A program made the position numbers and the translations under genes. Shown here one piece after another: positions 1 through 11,400 of a stretch of 64,000 nt of DNA. This stretch comes from Romanomermis culicivorax (taxonomy: Eukaryota; Nematoda; Enoplea; Mermithida; Mermithidae): NCBI GenBank assembly GCA_963922205.1, contig CAWUHX010000311.1, positions 186,001 through 250,000 on the forward strand. Reading direction: 5' to 3'. The notes beneath the pieces were generated by a model. It searched no databases and was not told where the DNA came from. It saw only the letters and a list, made by a program, of their open reading frames with translations. How positions within the stretch are numbered: the first letter of the stretch is position 1; each line of letters opens with the position of its first letter.

Positions 1-870
1 CTTTTTCGAAATATAAAAGGTTTTTTGGTCGATTCTAAATGAAACATTGATTTCTGAAAATCGTCCTTTTTGTCTAAGATGGAACAAGCACCTGTTCCAT
101 GTTAGACCTACACAAAGTTATACGAGATTTTCATTTTTAAGATATGCCACCTAAAAAAACCCGTGTTTACCAGGGTTACGATACTATGCTTTATAATGTG
201 TTCCATCTAAAATATCATGATGTCTAACATGGAACTACTATGCTTTATAATGTGTTCCATCTAAAATATCATGATGTCTAACATGGAACTACTATGCTTT
301 ATAATGTGTTCCATCTAAAATATCATGATGTCTAACATGGAACATTTTAGAAATTATATATAAGTTTTGTGGATTGCCGAAAACGCCTGTTTTTGAACTT
401 AAATAAGAAAATAGGCTACTATTTTCTATTAGAAACTTCAAATTAGTGATTTGAACTATTTTCCATCATCTTATTAAGAAAAAAGCAAGCATTGTTCAGC
501 ATAATAATAAAACTGTAATGTTCCGTTTCAGAATGTCAAGTTCATTATGTTTCAACGCTTCAAATTTGAAAGAAACAAGTTTCTCAACACGTTAATAAAG
601 GTTTCAACTGCAAGAAATTATTAGTTACTGTCGAATTTTAATATTTTCTCCTCGTTCCATCTCAGACCCGACAAGATGGAACACTGACCAGGTTTTAAAA
701 AAATGCCCACTGCTGCTAAGAAACGCAACAGTGGGCATCAATTTTTATTTATTTAATGCATAGATGAACTATCTATCATTTTCCAAAGTTCCAATTCAAA
801 CAGATTTATGATGATCGAACATTTGATGATTTTCTGAAGTGTGTTCCATCTTAGCCCATTTACCCTATAA
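1..870. other. Non-coding AT-rich DNA with a dispersed GTTCCATCTTAGAC-like motif
   Basis: No credible coding frame is visible. A short motif related to GTTCCATCTTAGAC, or its reverse complement GTCTAACATGGAAC, recurs around 80-110, inside the 183-344 array, at 654-680 and at 841-853, in both orientations. It may be the remains of an inverted-repeat element. No boundaries could be fixed. Confidence 0.5.
183..344. repeat. Tandem repeat, three copies of a 54-bp unit
   Basis: Units begin at 183, 237 and 291 and are essentially identical; each starts ACTATGCTTTATAATG and ends CTAACATGGAAC. The near-perfect identity points to recent expansion, or to a collapsed longer array. Each unit contains one copy of the GTTCCATCT motif and one of its inverted partner. 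Confidence 0.9.
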
Positions 871-1526
871 CAGTGCCCCAAATTTTTTGTTTTTTTCCAT
901 TCCAAAAATCGAGAGAAAAAATTGGAAGAATTGATAAAAAATTGTTTTTTTCAGCGAAATAGGCACTGACTGTCAACGATTAGAAAATGAGATGAACAAA
1001 CTTGATTGATAGTAACTGTTGATAATTAATTAGTAATCGGAAGTAGATATGCTAGCGCATACCTGTAAGACCTCCGACCAGTTGGGGGGGGGGGGGGGTA
1101 AATCCGAAATTTTGGGGAGGGGGGGTAGAAAAAAGTCGAAATTTTTCCCAAAAAAGGCCAAAAAACATACACTTTTTTTGAAAATTTTTTTAATTTTTTC
1201 CAAAACTGGGGGGGGGTTGGGGGAAATGATTTTGGGTACAGGGTTGGCCAAGTTGGGGGGGGGGGGTCCCCCCCCAACCCCCCCCCCCCCCAAGTACAGG
1301 TATGTGCTAGCGGCCGTGCCTGATAGAAAATAATGATTGTTATACCCCAAAGCGGCGCGAAGCGCCGAAAAATTTTGAGATTTTGACCTTTTAAAGTCCA
1401 CCAAAGCGCATCTTTTCGATTTTGAATTCCCCAAATTTTTTTCCACAATGAAAACTATACCCAAAACTTTTTTCCTCATTTCCAAATTTTTTTCCTCAAA
1501 AGACCCCATTTGAGAAAAAAACGGTG
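871..1526 (-). mobile_element. Relative of the CACCG-terminal element at 30019-31041, interrupted by a MITE
   Basis: Read on the minus strand, 960-1526 matches 30019-30330 closely: poly-T/CCTC end, a frame-like GAGGAAAAAAATTT tract, the GGCGC hairpin at 1353-1367 and the AGCATATCTACTTC block. The right end AACGGTG at 1520-1526 equals the CACCGTT terminus of the other copy. The left limit near 871 is uncertain and no matching target duplication was found, so this may be a truncated copy. It hosts the MITE at 1058-1304. Confidence 0.65.
1058..1304 (+). mobile_element. MITE, CATACCTGTA family, with perfect 8-bp TSD
   Basis: A 247-bp element beginning CATACCTGTAAGACC and ending GTACAGGTATG (10-bp terminal inverted repeat CATACCTGTA). 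It is flanked by TGCTAGCG at 1050-1057 and 1305-1312. The interior is runs of G then C with no coding capacity. An 8-bp duplication fits the hAT superfamily (established knowledge), but no transposase is present to confirm it. The related sequence at 30230-30260 has a single TGCTAACG and no insertion, giving a natural empty site. Confidence 0.9.
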
Positions 1527-1664
1527 CCCCGGACTCCGGAAGGTTAAGTCGATCATAAATTCCCAGATTTCTGATATGACAGTGAAAATTTTTTTATACC
1601 GTAACACTAGAACCTTGCGGATCTAATTTTGATATTTGCACTCAGCCGACAAGATCACCTTGAC

Positions 1665-3130
1665 TGGGCGATTGTGAGTCGATTCTCCGACTGTTCCGAT
1701 CCTCTGAATGTTTCCATTCTTCGACTGTTTCGATTGTTCGACTTCTTCGATTGTCCGACTACATTAATGTCGCGTTTCTTCGACCGTCTCGAGTCTTCGA
1801 CTAACTCGATTCTGCGACTGTATTGTATACTGCATATTTTCTTATATTGGATTCTTTTTGTTTGTTTATTTCGGTTTTTCTTCAATCACAAAGTAGCATA
1901 TTCAGAAGCCACTGTCTTGCTACCGCCACCAGAATAAAAATACGTGCCCCACTAAAGCCACCGATTGTTCAGGGACTGTAGCACTACAGCTACCACCAAA
2001 AATTTATGTTCCATTGATAGTTTAGCAGTAATATTCGTGTTTTTTTATTTCCCCTGGTTGACATGAAGGAAAAGATTTGTAAACAAAATAAAGAGAAACA
2101 AAAAACAGATAGACAAATGATACAAATACAACTCAAGAGAAACAGAAAAACATAAAACCACAAAACTAATTGAACGAAAGGACAAAACAATTGAGTAAAC
2201 AAACCAACAAGCAAAAACAGAACAAAATCAAATCAGGGGGAAGAAATGAAGAAAACATATGATGAAAACAGAAAAAAACATGAAAGAAAAAACTAATAAA
2301 GAACAAGTAGCAAAAGCAACAGGCTTGAGGAAGAAGAGGAAGCTAGCTAGAAAAAACCGTGGAAGAACAGATGAATGGGAAGGACAAAAAGATAAATAAA
2401 GAATCTAATCTTATGTCGTATATCTTTCACGTTCATTTTTATCTTGCTTCTTCTTTCTTCCTTTTTTATTGTTACTTTTTCTTTCGTTTTCGTTTTTTCA
2501 TCTTTCTTTTTGCTTATTTTTATAAAAATCTTTCTCCTTCGCTTACAGGTTTGTTAACTAGTTCGTTTTATTTCCTTTATTACTCTATCATTGTTTTCTT
2601 TTGTTTTTCTCAACCTTTTGGTTTTTCGTTGTCTTTGTTTATTTGCTCATTGGTTCTCTTTCGCTTTAAACATGCTTGTTTTTCTTCCGTCTTAATAATA
2701 AAATATAAAGGCTAAAGCTATCAACTAAAACAAAAATATATTGGTGGCTAAAGCGAGAGAGTGGCTGTAGCGAGACATCTGCTGAATAATTGGTGGCTGT
2801 AATGGGACACCAATTTTCTCTTGGTGGCTGTAGCGAGACAGTGGCTGTAGTAGCACAGTACATATCATCAGTTCTATTCATATGTTAATTAAGTTGCGTT
2901 TTAATATATTGTGAGACCGCCTAAAAATATATTATACCATAGTCGGACAATGGGAACAGTCGAAGAATCGCAACATGAAAACAAAATCACAGTCGAAGAA
3001 AGGAAACAGTCGAACAACAGTCGAAGAATCAAGGCGTACGGAGAAACGAAACAGTCGGAGAATCGGCGTGTCCACAATACAGCGAAACCCACAATAGCGA
3101 AACTCAAAATAGCGAGACTCAAAACAGCGT
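1665..3130. repeat. Foldback-like imperfect palindrome with satellite arms
   Basis: The outer left arm (about 1665-1860) is a degenerate run of TTCGACTGTTTCGATTG-type units; the outer right arm (about 2930-3130) is the inverse, CGAAACAGTCGAAGAATC-type units. Inside these, 1905-1995 (GCCACTGTCTTGCTACC) mirrors 2735-2870 (GGTGGCTGTAGCGAGACAG). The core changes from purine-rich (2050-2390) to pyrimidine-rich (2430-2700), roughly symmetric about 2400. Long inverted repeats built of short tandem units are the hallmark of foldback elements; no TSD was located. Confidence 0.6.
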
Positions 3131-3245
3131 TTCTCATTACAGCGAAGTCTCAACACAGCCATTCTCATTACAGCTAAGTCTCAATAGAGCGATTCTCGAT
3201 ACAGCGAAATCTCAATACGGCGATTCTCAAAAGAGCGAATACTAA
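3060..3245. repeat. Degenerate satellite, AGCGAAACTCAA/AGCGATTCTCAA units
   Basis: Irregular 10-20-bp units of the type AATACAGCGATTCTCA. The same family recurs at 16795-16905 (inside the TRAK gene) and at 63305-63545, so it is a dispersed minisatellite. It merges on its left with the palindrome arm. Confidence 0.75.
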
Positions 3246-3499
3246 ACATTTCTATGCATTAGAGTAAACGCGCACGTCCTTTTTATGATAAATATTCAAA
3301 TAAGGTAAATTAAAATCGTTTTTGCGAGTTGAGATAGTCTATTTTTGGTTGCATTTGGCCATCTAAATTTCACATGATTTTGTGCTGCAGTTGTAGTTGG
3401 TTATGCACGAACTGACCATTCCAAAATCACAAAAAAATTTCTGTAAGAAAAACATTTTTTCGAAACTTTGAAAAAAACAAGCAAAAAATTATCATAAGG

Positions 3500-3965
3500 A
3501 TTCTCCAACTGTTTTTTATGCAGCTTAACTGCATTGAAAAAAATTAAATTGATGAAATGAAGAAAATAAAATGAAATAAACAAATAAAATGAAATGAATA
3601 AAATTAAGCAGTAAAGGCAAAACAAAAAACGAATGATAAAGACATGAAAAGTAAAATAATGTAGTAAAAAGTAGGTAAAGAAATAGAACAAAAGTATACT
3701 ACCTGAAAAAATTATACAAAAAGTAGCACAAAATAAGGATATCCAAAGAAATAAATCGATAAAAGAAAAAAGACACAAGAAACATGCACGTGGATATGTG
3801 AATAATTAACAAACCAGAATAAAAAGCTGTAATGTCATGAAAACACATGCTATAATGCCATGTCAGAAATCTGGTGATTGGTGCCAAAATGTGTGACGAC
3901 CAGCATCCACCAGATCGAAAAGAAGGACCAAATGGGCCATGTGCAAAAACGTCTACCACAGCCAA
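3500..3965 (-). repeat. Dispersed repeat R1, inverted relative to 63560-64000
   Basis: The minus strand of this interval aligns with the right end of the window: GATCTGGTGGATGCTG, CACATTTTGGCAC, CCAGATTTCTGA, a CCACGTGCATG / CTACGTGCATG block, then a T-rich tract of ATTTCATTTTATT type. No protein coding is visible. Confidence 0.8.
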
Positions 3966-4205
3966 TCTCAATTTTTTTCATTCTAAAGATAATTGTTTTG
4001 AAAATTTGTTATTTTGAGAATGTGCTCTGATACTTCGCTGAATAGGGGTGAAACCGGAGAATCGAAATAGAACCGACTGGGCTCAGCCAATGATAAACTT
4101 TCACTTGGGAATACAATCAACAATCAGGTTTATTAGTTCGCGTTATATAATCTGCGTTTACTGTTAAATAACGTAGCATCAATGCAACCTGTCATAAATT
4201 GTCGG
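3966..4205. other. Non-coding interval downstream of the TRAK gene
   Basis: AT-rich; a decayed trace of the TTCGCTGAAT satellite lies at about 4035. No gene seen. Confidence 0.5.
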
Positions 4206-4211
4206 TTTATT
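4206..4211 (-). terminator. Candidate AATAAA polyadenylation signal of the TRAK gene
   Basis: The minus strand reads AATAAA here, about 175 nt after the TRAK stop codon at 4385-4387. A second AATAAA lies at 4129-4134. Placement fits a short 3' UTR, but neither is confirmed. Confidence 0.4.
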
Positions 4212-4384
4212 TAAGAACTACAGTAATTAAAGCGATAAAAAAATAAAAAGCAATCGCTAAAAATCTCAGATATAAATCGTATCAATATGGTAACATCAAT
4301 CAAAAAAGCGACACTCGGCAATCGGAATCTACAAGAAAGTATGATGCGAAGAAGATCGAAAATAAAATACAAAAAATATATCAA

Positions 4385-5459
4385 TTAATTAACATTCATA
4401 TTCGTTCGTGAAAAAACGCCACGTTTTTGAAGAACATAATTTGGCGATTCGTCGGCCAAATCTAAAAGTCCCAGAGGAGCAGCTTTATTCGGTTTTCTAT
4501 CTTCTACTAATTCCAAAATACCGGTCGAAGAGATGGGATTTTTGACCGATTGATGCATTATCGTGGAAATCGACGGCGCCAATTTCGTATAAACTCCCGT
4601 CGTCAACGACACGATTTGACCGCCGACGCCCAACGTTGACGTCCGAGCTTTCGTAAAAACGTCCCTCGATTCGCTGACCATTTCGCTGGTCACGTAAGTT
4701 AAGGTTAATGTGTTATCCTGTCGGAATGAGTAATTAAAATTATTCGATTCGACGTCCGAATTGATACCCGAATCGACGCCTCCGCTATAATAACGCGAAT
4801 GGAGGACGGAACGGTCCAGAATGGGAAACTCCGCCTTTACTCGAACGCCATTGGCCGAATTTTCTGAAGGAGGTGCGTCGAAAGTAGGCGTGGCGGCTAA
4901 ATGGCGCCAATGAGCCAACGTTTCTGAGCCTTGCAACGGTTTTAAAAGTAACAATTTTTTACTATTATGCCCCGCGAAATGAGGTAAATATGAGCAAGTT
5001 TGTCGACGTATTACTGTAACTTCCGAACTCCGCTTCCTTTCCGTTTTGAAATTTTGATAATCGTTCTCGACCTTTTTACGTAAAGATAACCGTTTCAAGG
5101 CATTATCCAAATCTTTGGAACCCGGAACTCCAGGAACGCCCATTTCTGGACTATTTTTCAATATTAAATGCTCAGTAACGACTATCAATTCCGTATCCTG
5201 CAGATTATTTAACGTACTATCGATATTGTTATCTAATTTGCATAAATTTGCATATTGCGTCGAGGTAGTAGAAGCTTCGCCGCAGTCGTGATTATCAAAA
5301 ATGAGTTGAGAAATCTTGTCATTTGGTTTACGAGGAATAATGTTATGTCGTGGGCTGTTTGAGGAGAAAAAACTATCGTATCCCTGATCACTTTGATTAA
5401 AAGTAGCATCTTCGATTTCAGAGGCCAAACAATCGCCAGCAAAGCCGGGCGAATAGAAT
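4385..5459 (-). CDS. trak-1: TRAK exon 9, Milton C-terminal region and stop
   Basis: Opens in phase 2 with FYSPGFAGDCLASEIEDA, matching the LA.EIE motif after HAP1_N in TRAKs. It then carries GVPGVPGSKDLDNALKRLSL and KPLQGSETLAHWRHLA, followed by a Ser/Thr-rich tail that ends VFSRTNMNVN. The intact frame is found here. The second copy (10638-11287) lacks the C-terminal part and carries single-base homopolymer errors that shift or alter the frame. Confidence 0.85.
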
Positions 5460-8400
5460 CTAAGATTAAAAATCAGAAAGCAAAATTGAAAGAAAAAGAA
5501 ATTTCGGAACATTTTTCTATATTCTTTTTTCCCAGAAAAAATGCAATATTCTATATAAAATACAACTTTCAGAAAATCAAAAAGAGTTCATTTCTGGAAC
5601 ATAAAAAATCGTACCCCAATGTAGATCCTCTATGCGAAACGCCGTCGGATGATCGTTTCAATTCCATTCTACTTTCGTTTAACATGGCCGAAATTTCGCC
5701 GTACCGATCACGTAAATCGGACAATTCTTGAGCCAATTCTCGTTGAGTCTCTTGAGCCGCCAACAATGACAAAGTCAATTCTTCATTTTCGGCGGTTAAC
5801 TAAAAATTTAAAATTTATAACCGAAAAACGAAAAAAATCGAACGAGAAATTTTTACTCTCTTGTTGAGCAAAGCTTTCTCTAATAATTCTTTTTTCGTTT
5901 GATCCAATTGATCATCTCTGATCGTCATTTGATCTTGATTTGTGGCAAATTTTTGAGTCAATTCTTTCAATTGAGCATTTAGAACGGCTGAAATGTAAAT
6001 GGAAAATGAACAACGAAAATTGACAGTGAACAAAGAATATGGAAAACCGTTTTCGCAAGAAATAATATTGGCAAAAATTATCAAAAATTCAATATGCTCC
6101 GGTCCAATTTTTGTGGTTTTTCCGCCAATAAGTGATCCACATACGTGCAGCGGAACTTCAACAATGGGGGGGGGGGAGTTGCCTGGGGTAATGCGAAAGA
6201 ATTTTGCAGTGGGAGGGTCCTCGGACCTTTCATCGAAGCTGAGTGGACAAAGGAACAAAAAAACGCTTGGCAAGCATGTTTTTCATACAAAATATGCATA
6301 AAAATTATCAAAAAACTGTCCTCCAAAAGTTCACGGGGAGTGTTTAACGATTCTTTTTGGACTAGACAAGGATATCCTCCAGGGTCTCAGGTAAGAGGGT
6401 TTACAACCATCCGACCCACCCCACCCATGTGCATATATGGTCGGTGTCATTGAAGGGAGGAAATATCGATTTTTGGCGTGAAAATTTGAAAACATATATG
6501 GCCGGTGAAATAAACAGTAATTTTTCTCTGAACTACCATAAAAATACGTGTTTATGGATTGAAACGCAGAAAAAATGGAACTTTTAACCTGTTCAAAATT
6601 CATCATTTTCAACCCAAAAATATTATTTTCGACCGTTTTTTGATTAAAAATGACCATTTTCTAGCCAAACATTGAAAATTTTGAGCTTTGCTTTTTACAA
6701 AATGATTTTCTATCAAAAATGACCTTTTAATCAATTTTTTCTCAAAAATGATCATTTGATTGCAAAAAACTGAAATTTTTTACATTTTGTCCAAAAATGA
6801 CTATTAGCTACCCAAAAAAGACACTTCTGACGGTTTTTCTGAACAACAAACTAGACATTTTGACCGTTTATTATCCAAAAGTGACAACTTTATGCAGAGA
6901 AATAAAAATTTTTGAATCTTTCGCCACAAAAAAGACAATTTTCAACGAAAAATTGTTTTCAGTTTTTTCCATAAAGAGGGCTAGATTATTTCAGCCAACA
7001 GATCAAGTTTTCGACGCTAGTTTTGTTAAAGCTGCTCTTTTCCAATTTTTTCTGAATTCATTTCCATCATAAATAGCATTGAACTTTCAAAATTGCATTC
7101 TTTTTACGTGGAGAAAGTTGCACAAAAGTAGTTTTTTGTCGGAAAGATTTTCGGAAATTGAAAAAAATTGGTAAAAAGAGAACATGAATTCAAACGATAT
7201 TTATTGTTTTATTTTTTGTCGTACTCCACATAAGTGGAAAATTTATTGAAAAATGAAATCTTCTGAGAATACGGAACGTTCATGCACGCGATAGCTTCAT
7301 TCAATGAGGGTACTTTCGATGAGATATCGAATGAAACTAAAACATTCAATACGAATGAGAAAGCTGAAAAATATCCTCGAAACTGCAGCTTTCGGTCGCC
7401 TCTTATATTATATATTGGTACAATATAGAAACTTCGACACATTCCCTTTCTCTTCATTTCTTATATTTCATTTATCGGTTTCTATAAAATTTATTGACTT
7501 ATTGTCCAAAGGATATAAATTTCCAGAGAAATACGATCTTTGTATAATGGTGACATAATTCTTAAATTTACGAATTTTGAAGAACTTCGAGCAGCGAGTT
7601 CTCGCAATTTATACGCCTATGTTATAATGTACAAAGAAAATGTTCGAAGCAGGCTTTACTTGTTTGTTTAGCAAAATCTCGAGTCAATTGTTGCTCTTTG
7701 TCGTGCAAACATTCGGCTAGATACTTTAAGTGATTCACCTGAAAATGAAAAATTTGGGTCTGAATGGAAACCAAGCGTGAAAAGTAAATAAACGTGAAGC
7801 TATATGTCGAAGGTGCGACGCTGAATTCGTGAAGAAAACGATTCTGAAAATTTTTCCTGTAGAAATTCTATCGGCCTGATATTTTGTAAAAATTAAGTGG
7901 TGGTAATCAAAAACAATTTAATGAATGACCAAAAAAGGAAAAATGGACATCTTTTATCGTGAACAATTTTAATCCAAAATTGAAACTTTTAACAGATATC
8001 AGTCAAGTAACATTTTGTACCAAAAAAATTAAATTTTTAGCCGTTTTTTCCTAAAATAACATTTTTCTACTAAAAAAATTAAAATTTTTAACCGTTTTTG
8101 TTTTGGAATGACTATTTTATTGAACAAAATTGAAATTTCAGACAGTTTTCCCTAGAAAAACATTTCATAAAAGAATTACATGTTGAAGCTATTTTATTCT
8201 AAACTGACAACTTTCTACCAAAAAATACACATTTTCGACCTTGTTTCTTCAAAAATTATTATTTTGTACCTAAAAATATAAATTTTCGACCGTTGTTCGT
8301 TCTGAAATGACTATTTTAAATCTAAAAATTGACACTAATGACCGTTTTTGTTCAAAAATGAAAATTTTTTACCTCTAAATTTTTTTTACCTATTTTTAAG

Positions 8401-11400
8401 TTTTCGTCCGTTTCTTGTCAAAAACTATCATTATATACCATACAACGTTCACATGAGGATACCCCATAATGTAGCACGTAACTTCTCAGCATAACGGGGC
8501 CCTGAGGTCTGGGGGGGGGAGATCGATCGACTTTTTTAGGGCTGGAGGTCACTAATTCCCTACATTTCGGCGGGAGGGGTATCTGAAGGAAAAAAATTTG
8601 ATTGTTTCACCAAAAAAGCCCGAAAAGCTGTTCAAAAAATAGAACTTCTTGTGTAAAAAACTTTAAAAACGTATTACTGGTGTGGAGCGTTGAGAAAATT
8701 GATATTTTTGACCATTTTTAGTTCAAAAATTGACATTTTTCAGTATTTTTCCAACCAAAATTATGGGGTCCCCATGACTACCATATGGCTAGCCATAGGA
8801 TTGGAAAATCCTGGGGGGTCGCCCAATGGCTAGCCATATGGCCGAAGGTTTCTAGGGGGAGAGAGGGTTCGTATAGCACTTACCCCCAATCATACATCCC
8901 CGAGGTCTGGGGGGTGAGCTGAGCGACTTTTTTGAGGCTGGGGGTCAGTAATTCCCAAAATTTTAGGGGGAGGGGTCTCTCAAGGAAAAAAATCGATTTT
9001 TTACGGAAAAAACCGAAAAAAGGTTCAAAAAATAGTAATTTTTTCCTAAAAAGATGGAAAAATGTATTCATGGCGCGAAGCGCCAAAAAAAATTCACATT
9101 TTTTACCATTTTTTGTTCAAAAATTGACATTTTTCATGAAAAAATTGACATTTTTCAGTATTTTTCCGACCAAAAGTATGGGGGTCCCTACAGCTACCAT
9201 ATAGCTAGCCATTGGATTGGAAAATCCTGGGGCCGATCGCCCAATGGCTAGCCATATGGTCGACGATTTCTGGGGGGTTCCCATAGCACTTCCCCCCCCA
9301 ATTACATGTATATGTTTTATACCAAAAAATTAAAACTTTTGACCGTTTGTAGTTCAAAAATGATAATTTTCCTACAAAAATAATGACATTTCTAATCGTT
9401 CTTTGATCAATAATAATCATTTTACACCAAAAAAAGACATTTTGATCGTTTTTTGTTTCAAAATGACCGTTTTCCAACCGTAAAACTGACACTTTTGACT
9501 GTTCTTTTTCCAAAAATGACAATTTTATACGAAAAATTGACATTTTTTAGTTTTTGTAGATGAAAGTTTAAAATGGCAAATTTTTTTCATTTAGTTGAAT
9601 ATTTCATATTACTTCTAACTTGAGACCGGCGTTTTCTTCTTCCAAAGCTGTCAATTTTCTTTCCAACGAATTGAGCGTGTTAATTTTTCTGTCGGATCTA
9701 AAAACCCCACGAAAAAACCAAACTTTTTTAGTTATAATTTTCTAGAAGTCAATTTTTCAACATATTCAATGGTAAATTTCCAAAATCGATTCATAGAAAA
9801 TTTCGCATCAGTTTAGTTGGTTGGAATATGAAAATTTTCCTTTTCCGGAACTTACGACGGCGTCGAAGAATTGCTACCGGCGGGAGAAGACGGCGGAAAA
9901 TCGGCGGTGCATTGATTTTCTTGCGTCCAACGTTTCAAAATTTCCATTTTTTGTTGTAATTCGTGTTTCAATTGTACTAATTCTTCGTTGACGACGGAAA
10001 TTTGATTTTCCAAATGATCGTTGACGTTTTGCAATTGTTGATTTCTTTCGAGCAAACACTTGCCGATTCTGGCCGCCAATTGGAGATCTTTATCTTTCTA
10101 AATATTAAAGGTTACAAACGGTTCCGATTTTTTTTAATAATAGTTTTGGTTCTAAAACTTTTGAAATATAGGTTCCGCTGCTAATAATTAGGAACTTCAC
10201 GGTTACGCATACATACACATAGGAGGGGCTAAACCCATTACCTGAAAAATCGTCAAACACCCCTCTGAACTTTTTCAAGACAGCTTTTTTTTATGATTTT
10301 TGTGCATATTTTGTATGAAAAACAGCTTTGCAGAACTTTTTCCGTTTTTTTGCTCGCCTACCCCCCGCCCCCTATCGTCCTGGATAGGAAGTCCGAGGAG
10401 CTTACCCCCCCGCAAAATTCTCGCCGTGCACGTCTGCGACTACGGTTCCGTTTACATTTCTTTTACGAAGTAGTAAGTTGATGTTTTACACTAAAAGTAC
10501 TCTGCGTTGATACCACTGCTTAATCTGATAGAGTGTGNNNNNNNNNNNNNNNNNNNNNNNNNNNNNNNNNNNNNNNNNNNNNNNNNNNNNNNNNNNNNNN
10601 NNNNNNNNNNNNNNNNNNNNNNNNNNNNNNNNNNNNNGTCCAGAATGGGAAACTCCGCCTTTACTCGAACGCCATTGGCCGAATTTTCTGAAGGAGGTGC
10701 GTCGAAAGTAGGCGTGGCGGCTAAATGGCGCCAATGAGCCAACGTTTCTGAGCCTTGCAAACGGTTTTTAAAAAGTAACAATTTTTTACTATTATGCCCC
10801 GCGAAATGAGGTAAATATGAGCAAGTTTGTCGACGTATTACTGTAACTTCCGAACTCCGCTTCCTTTCCGTTTTGAAATTTTGATAATCGTTCTCGACCT
10901 TTTTACGTAAAGATAACCGTTTCAAGGCATTATCCAAATCTTTGAACCCGGAACTCCAGGAACGCCCATTTCTGGACTATTTTTCAATATTAAATGCTCA
11001 GTAACGACTATCAATTCCGTATCCTGCAGATTATTTAACGTACTATCGATATTGTTATCTAATTTGCATAAATTTGCATATTGCGTCGAGGTAGTAGAAG
11101 CTTCGCCGCAGTCGTGATTATCAAAAATGAGTTGAGAAATCTTGTCATTTGGTTTACGAGGAATAATGTTATGTCGTGGGCTGTTTGAGGAGAAAAAAAC
11201 TATCGTATCCCTGATCACTTTGATTAAAAGTAGCATCTTCGATTTCAGAGGCCAAAACAATCGCCAGCAAAGCCGGGCGAATAGAATCTAAGATTAAAAA
11301 TCAGAAAGCAAAATTGAAAGAAAAAGAAATTTCGGAACATTTTTCTATATTCTTTTTTCCCAGAAAAAATGCAATATTCTATATAAAATACAACTTTCAG

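Larger units (their letters stand above)
4814..10496. repeat. Redundant assembly block, copy 1 (left contig end)
   Basis: Near-identical over its whole length to 10638-16335, introns and MITEs included. The differences seen are mostly one-base changes in homopolymer length. It ends exactly where library adapter sequence begins. The exon-9 frame is intact in this copy. Confidence 0.92.

Noticed and set aside
183..344. CRISPR-like array
   Set aside because: Units are directly adjacent with no spacers, and the context is eukaryotic.
1049..1509. Gly/Pro-rich frames on both strands
   Set aside because: They are translations of the G and C runs in a MITE with a perfect 8-bp target duplication.
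7209..7558. Frames of 82-84 residues on both strands
   Set aside because: Intronic, repeated only through the assembly redundancy, with no family resemblance.
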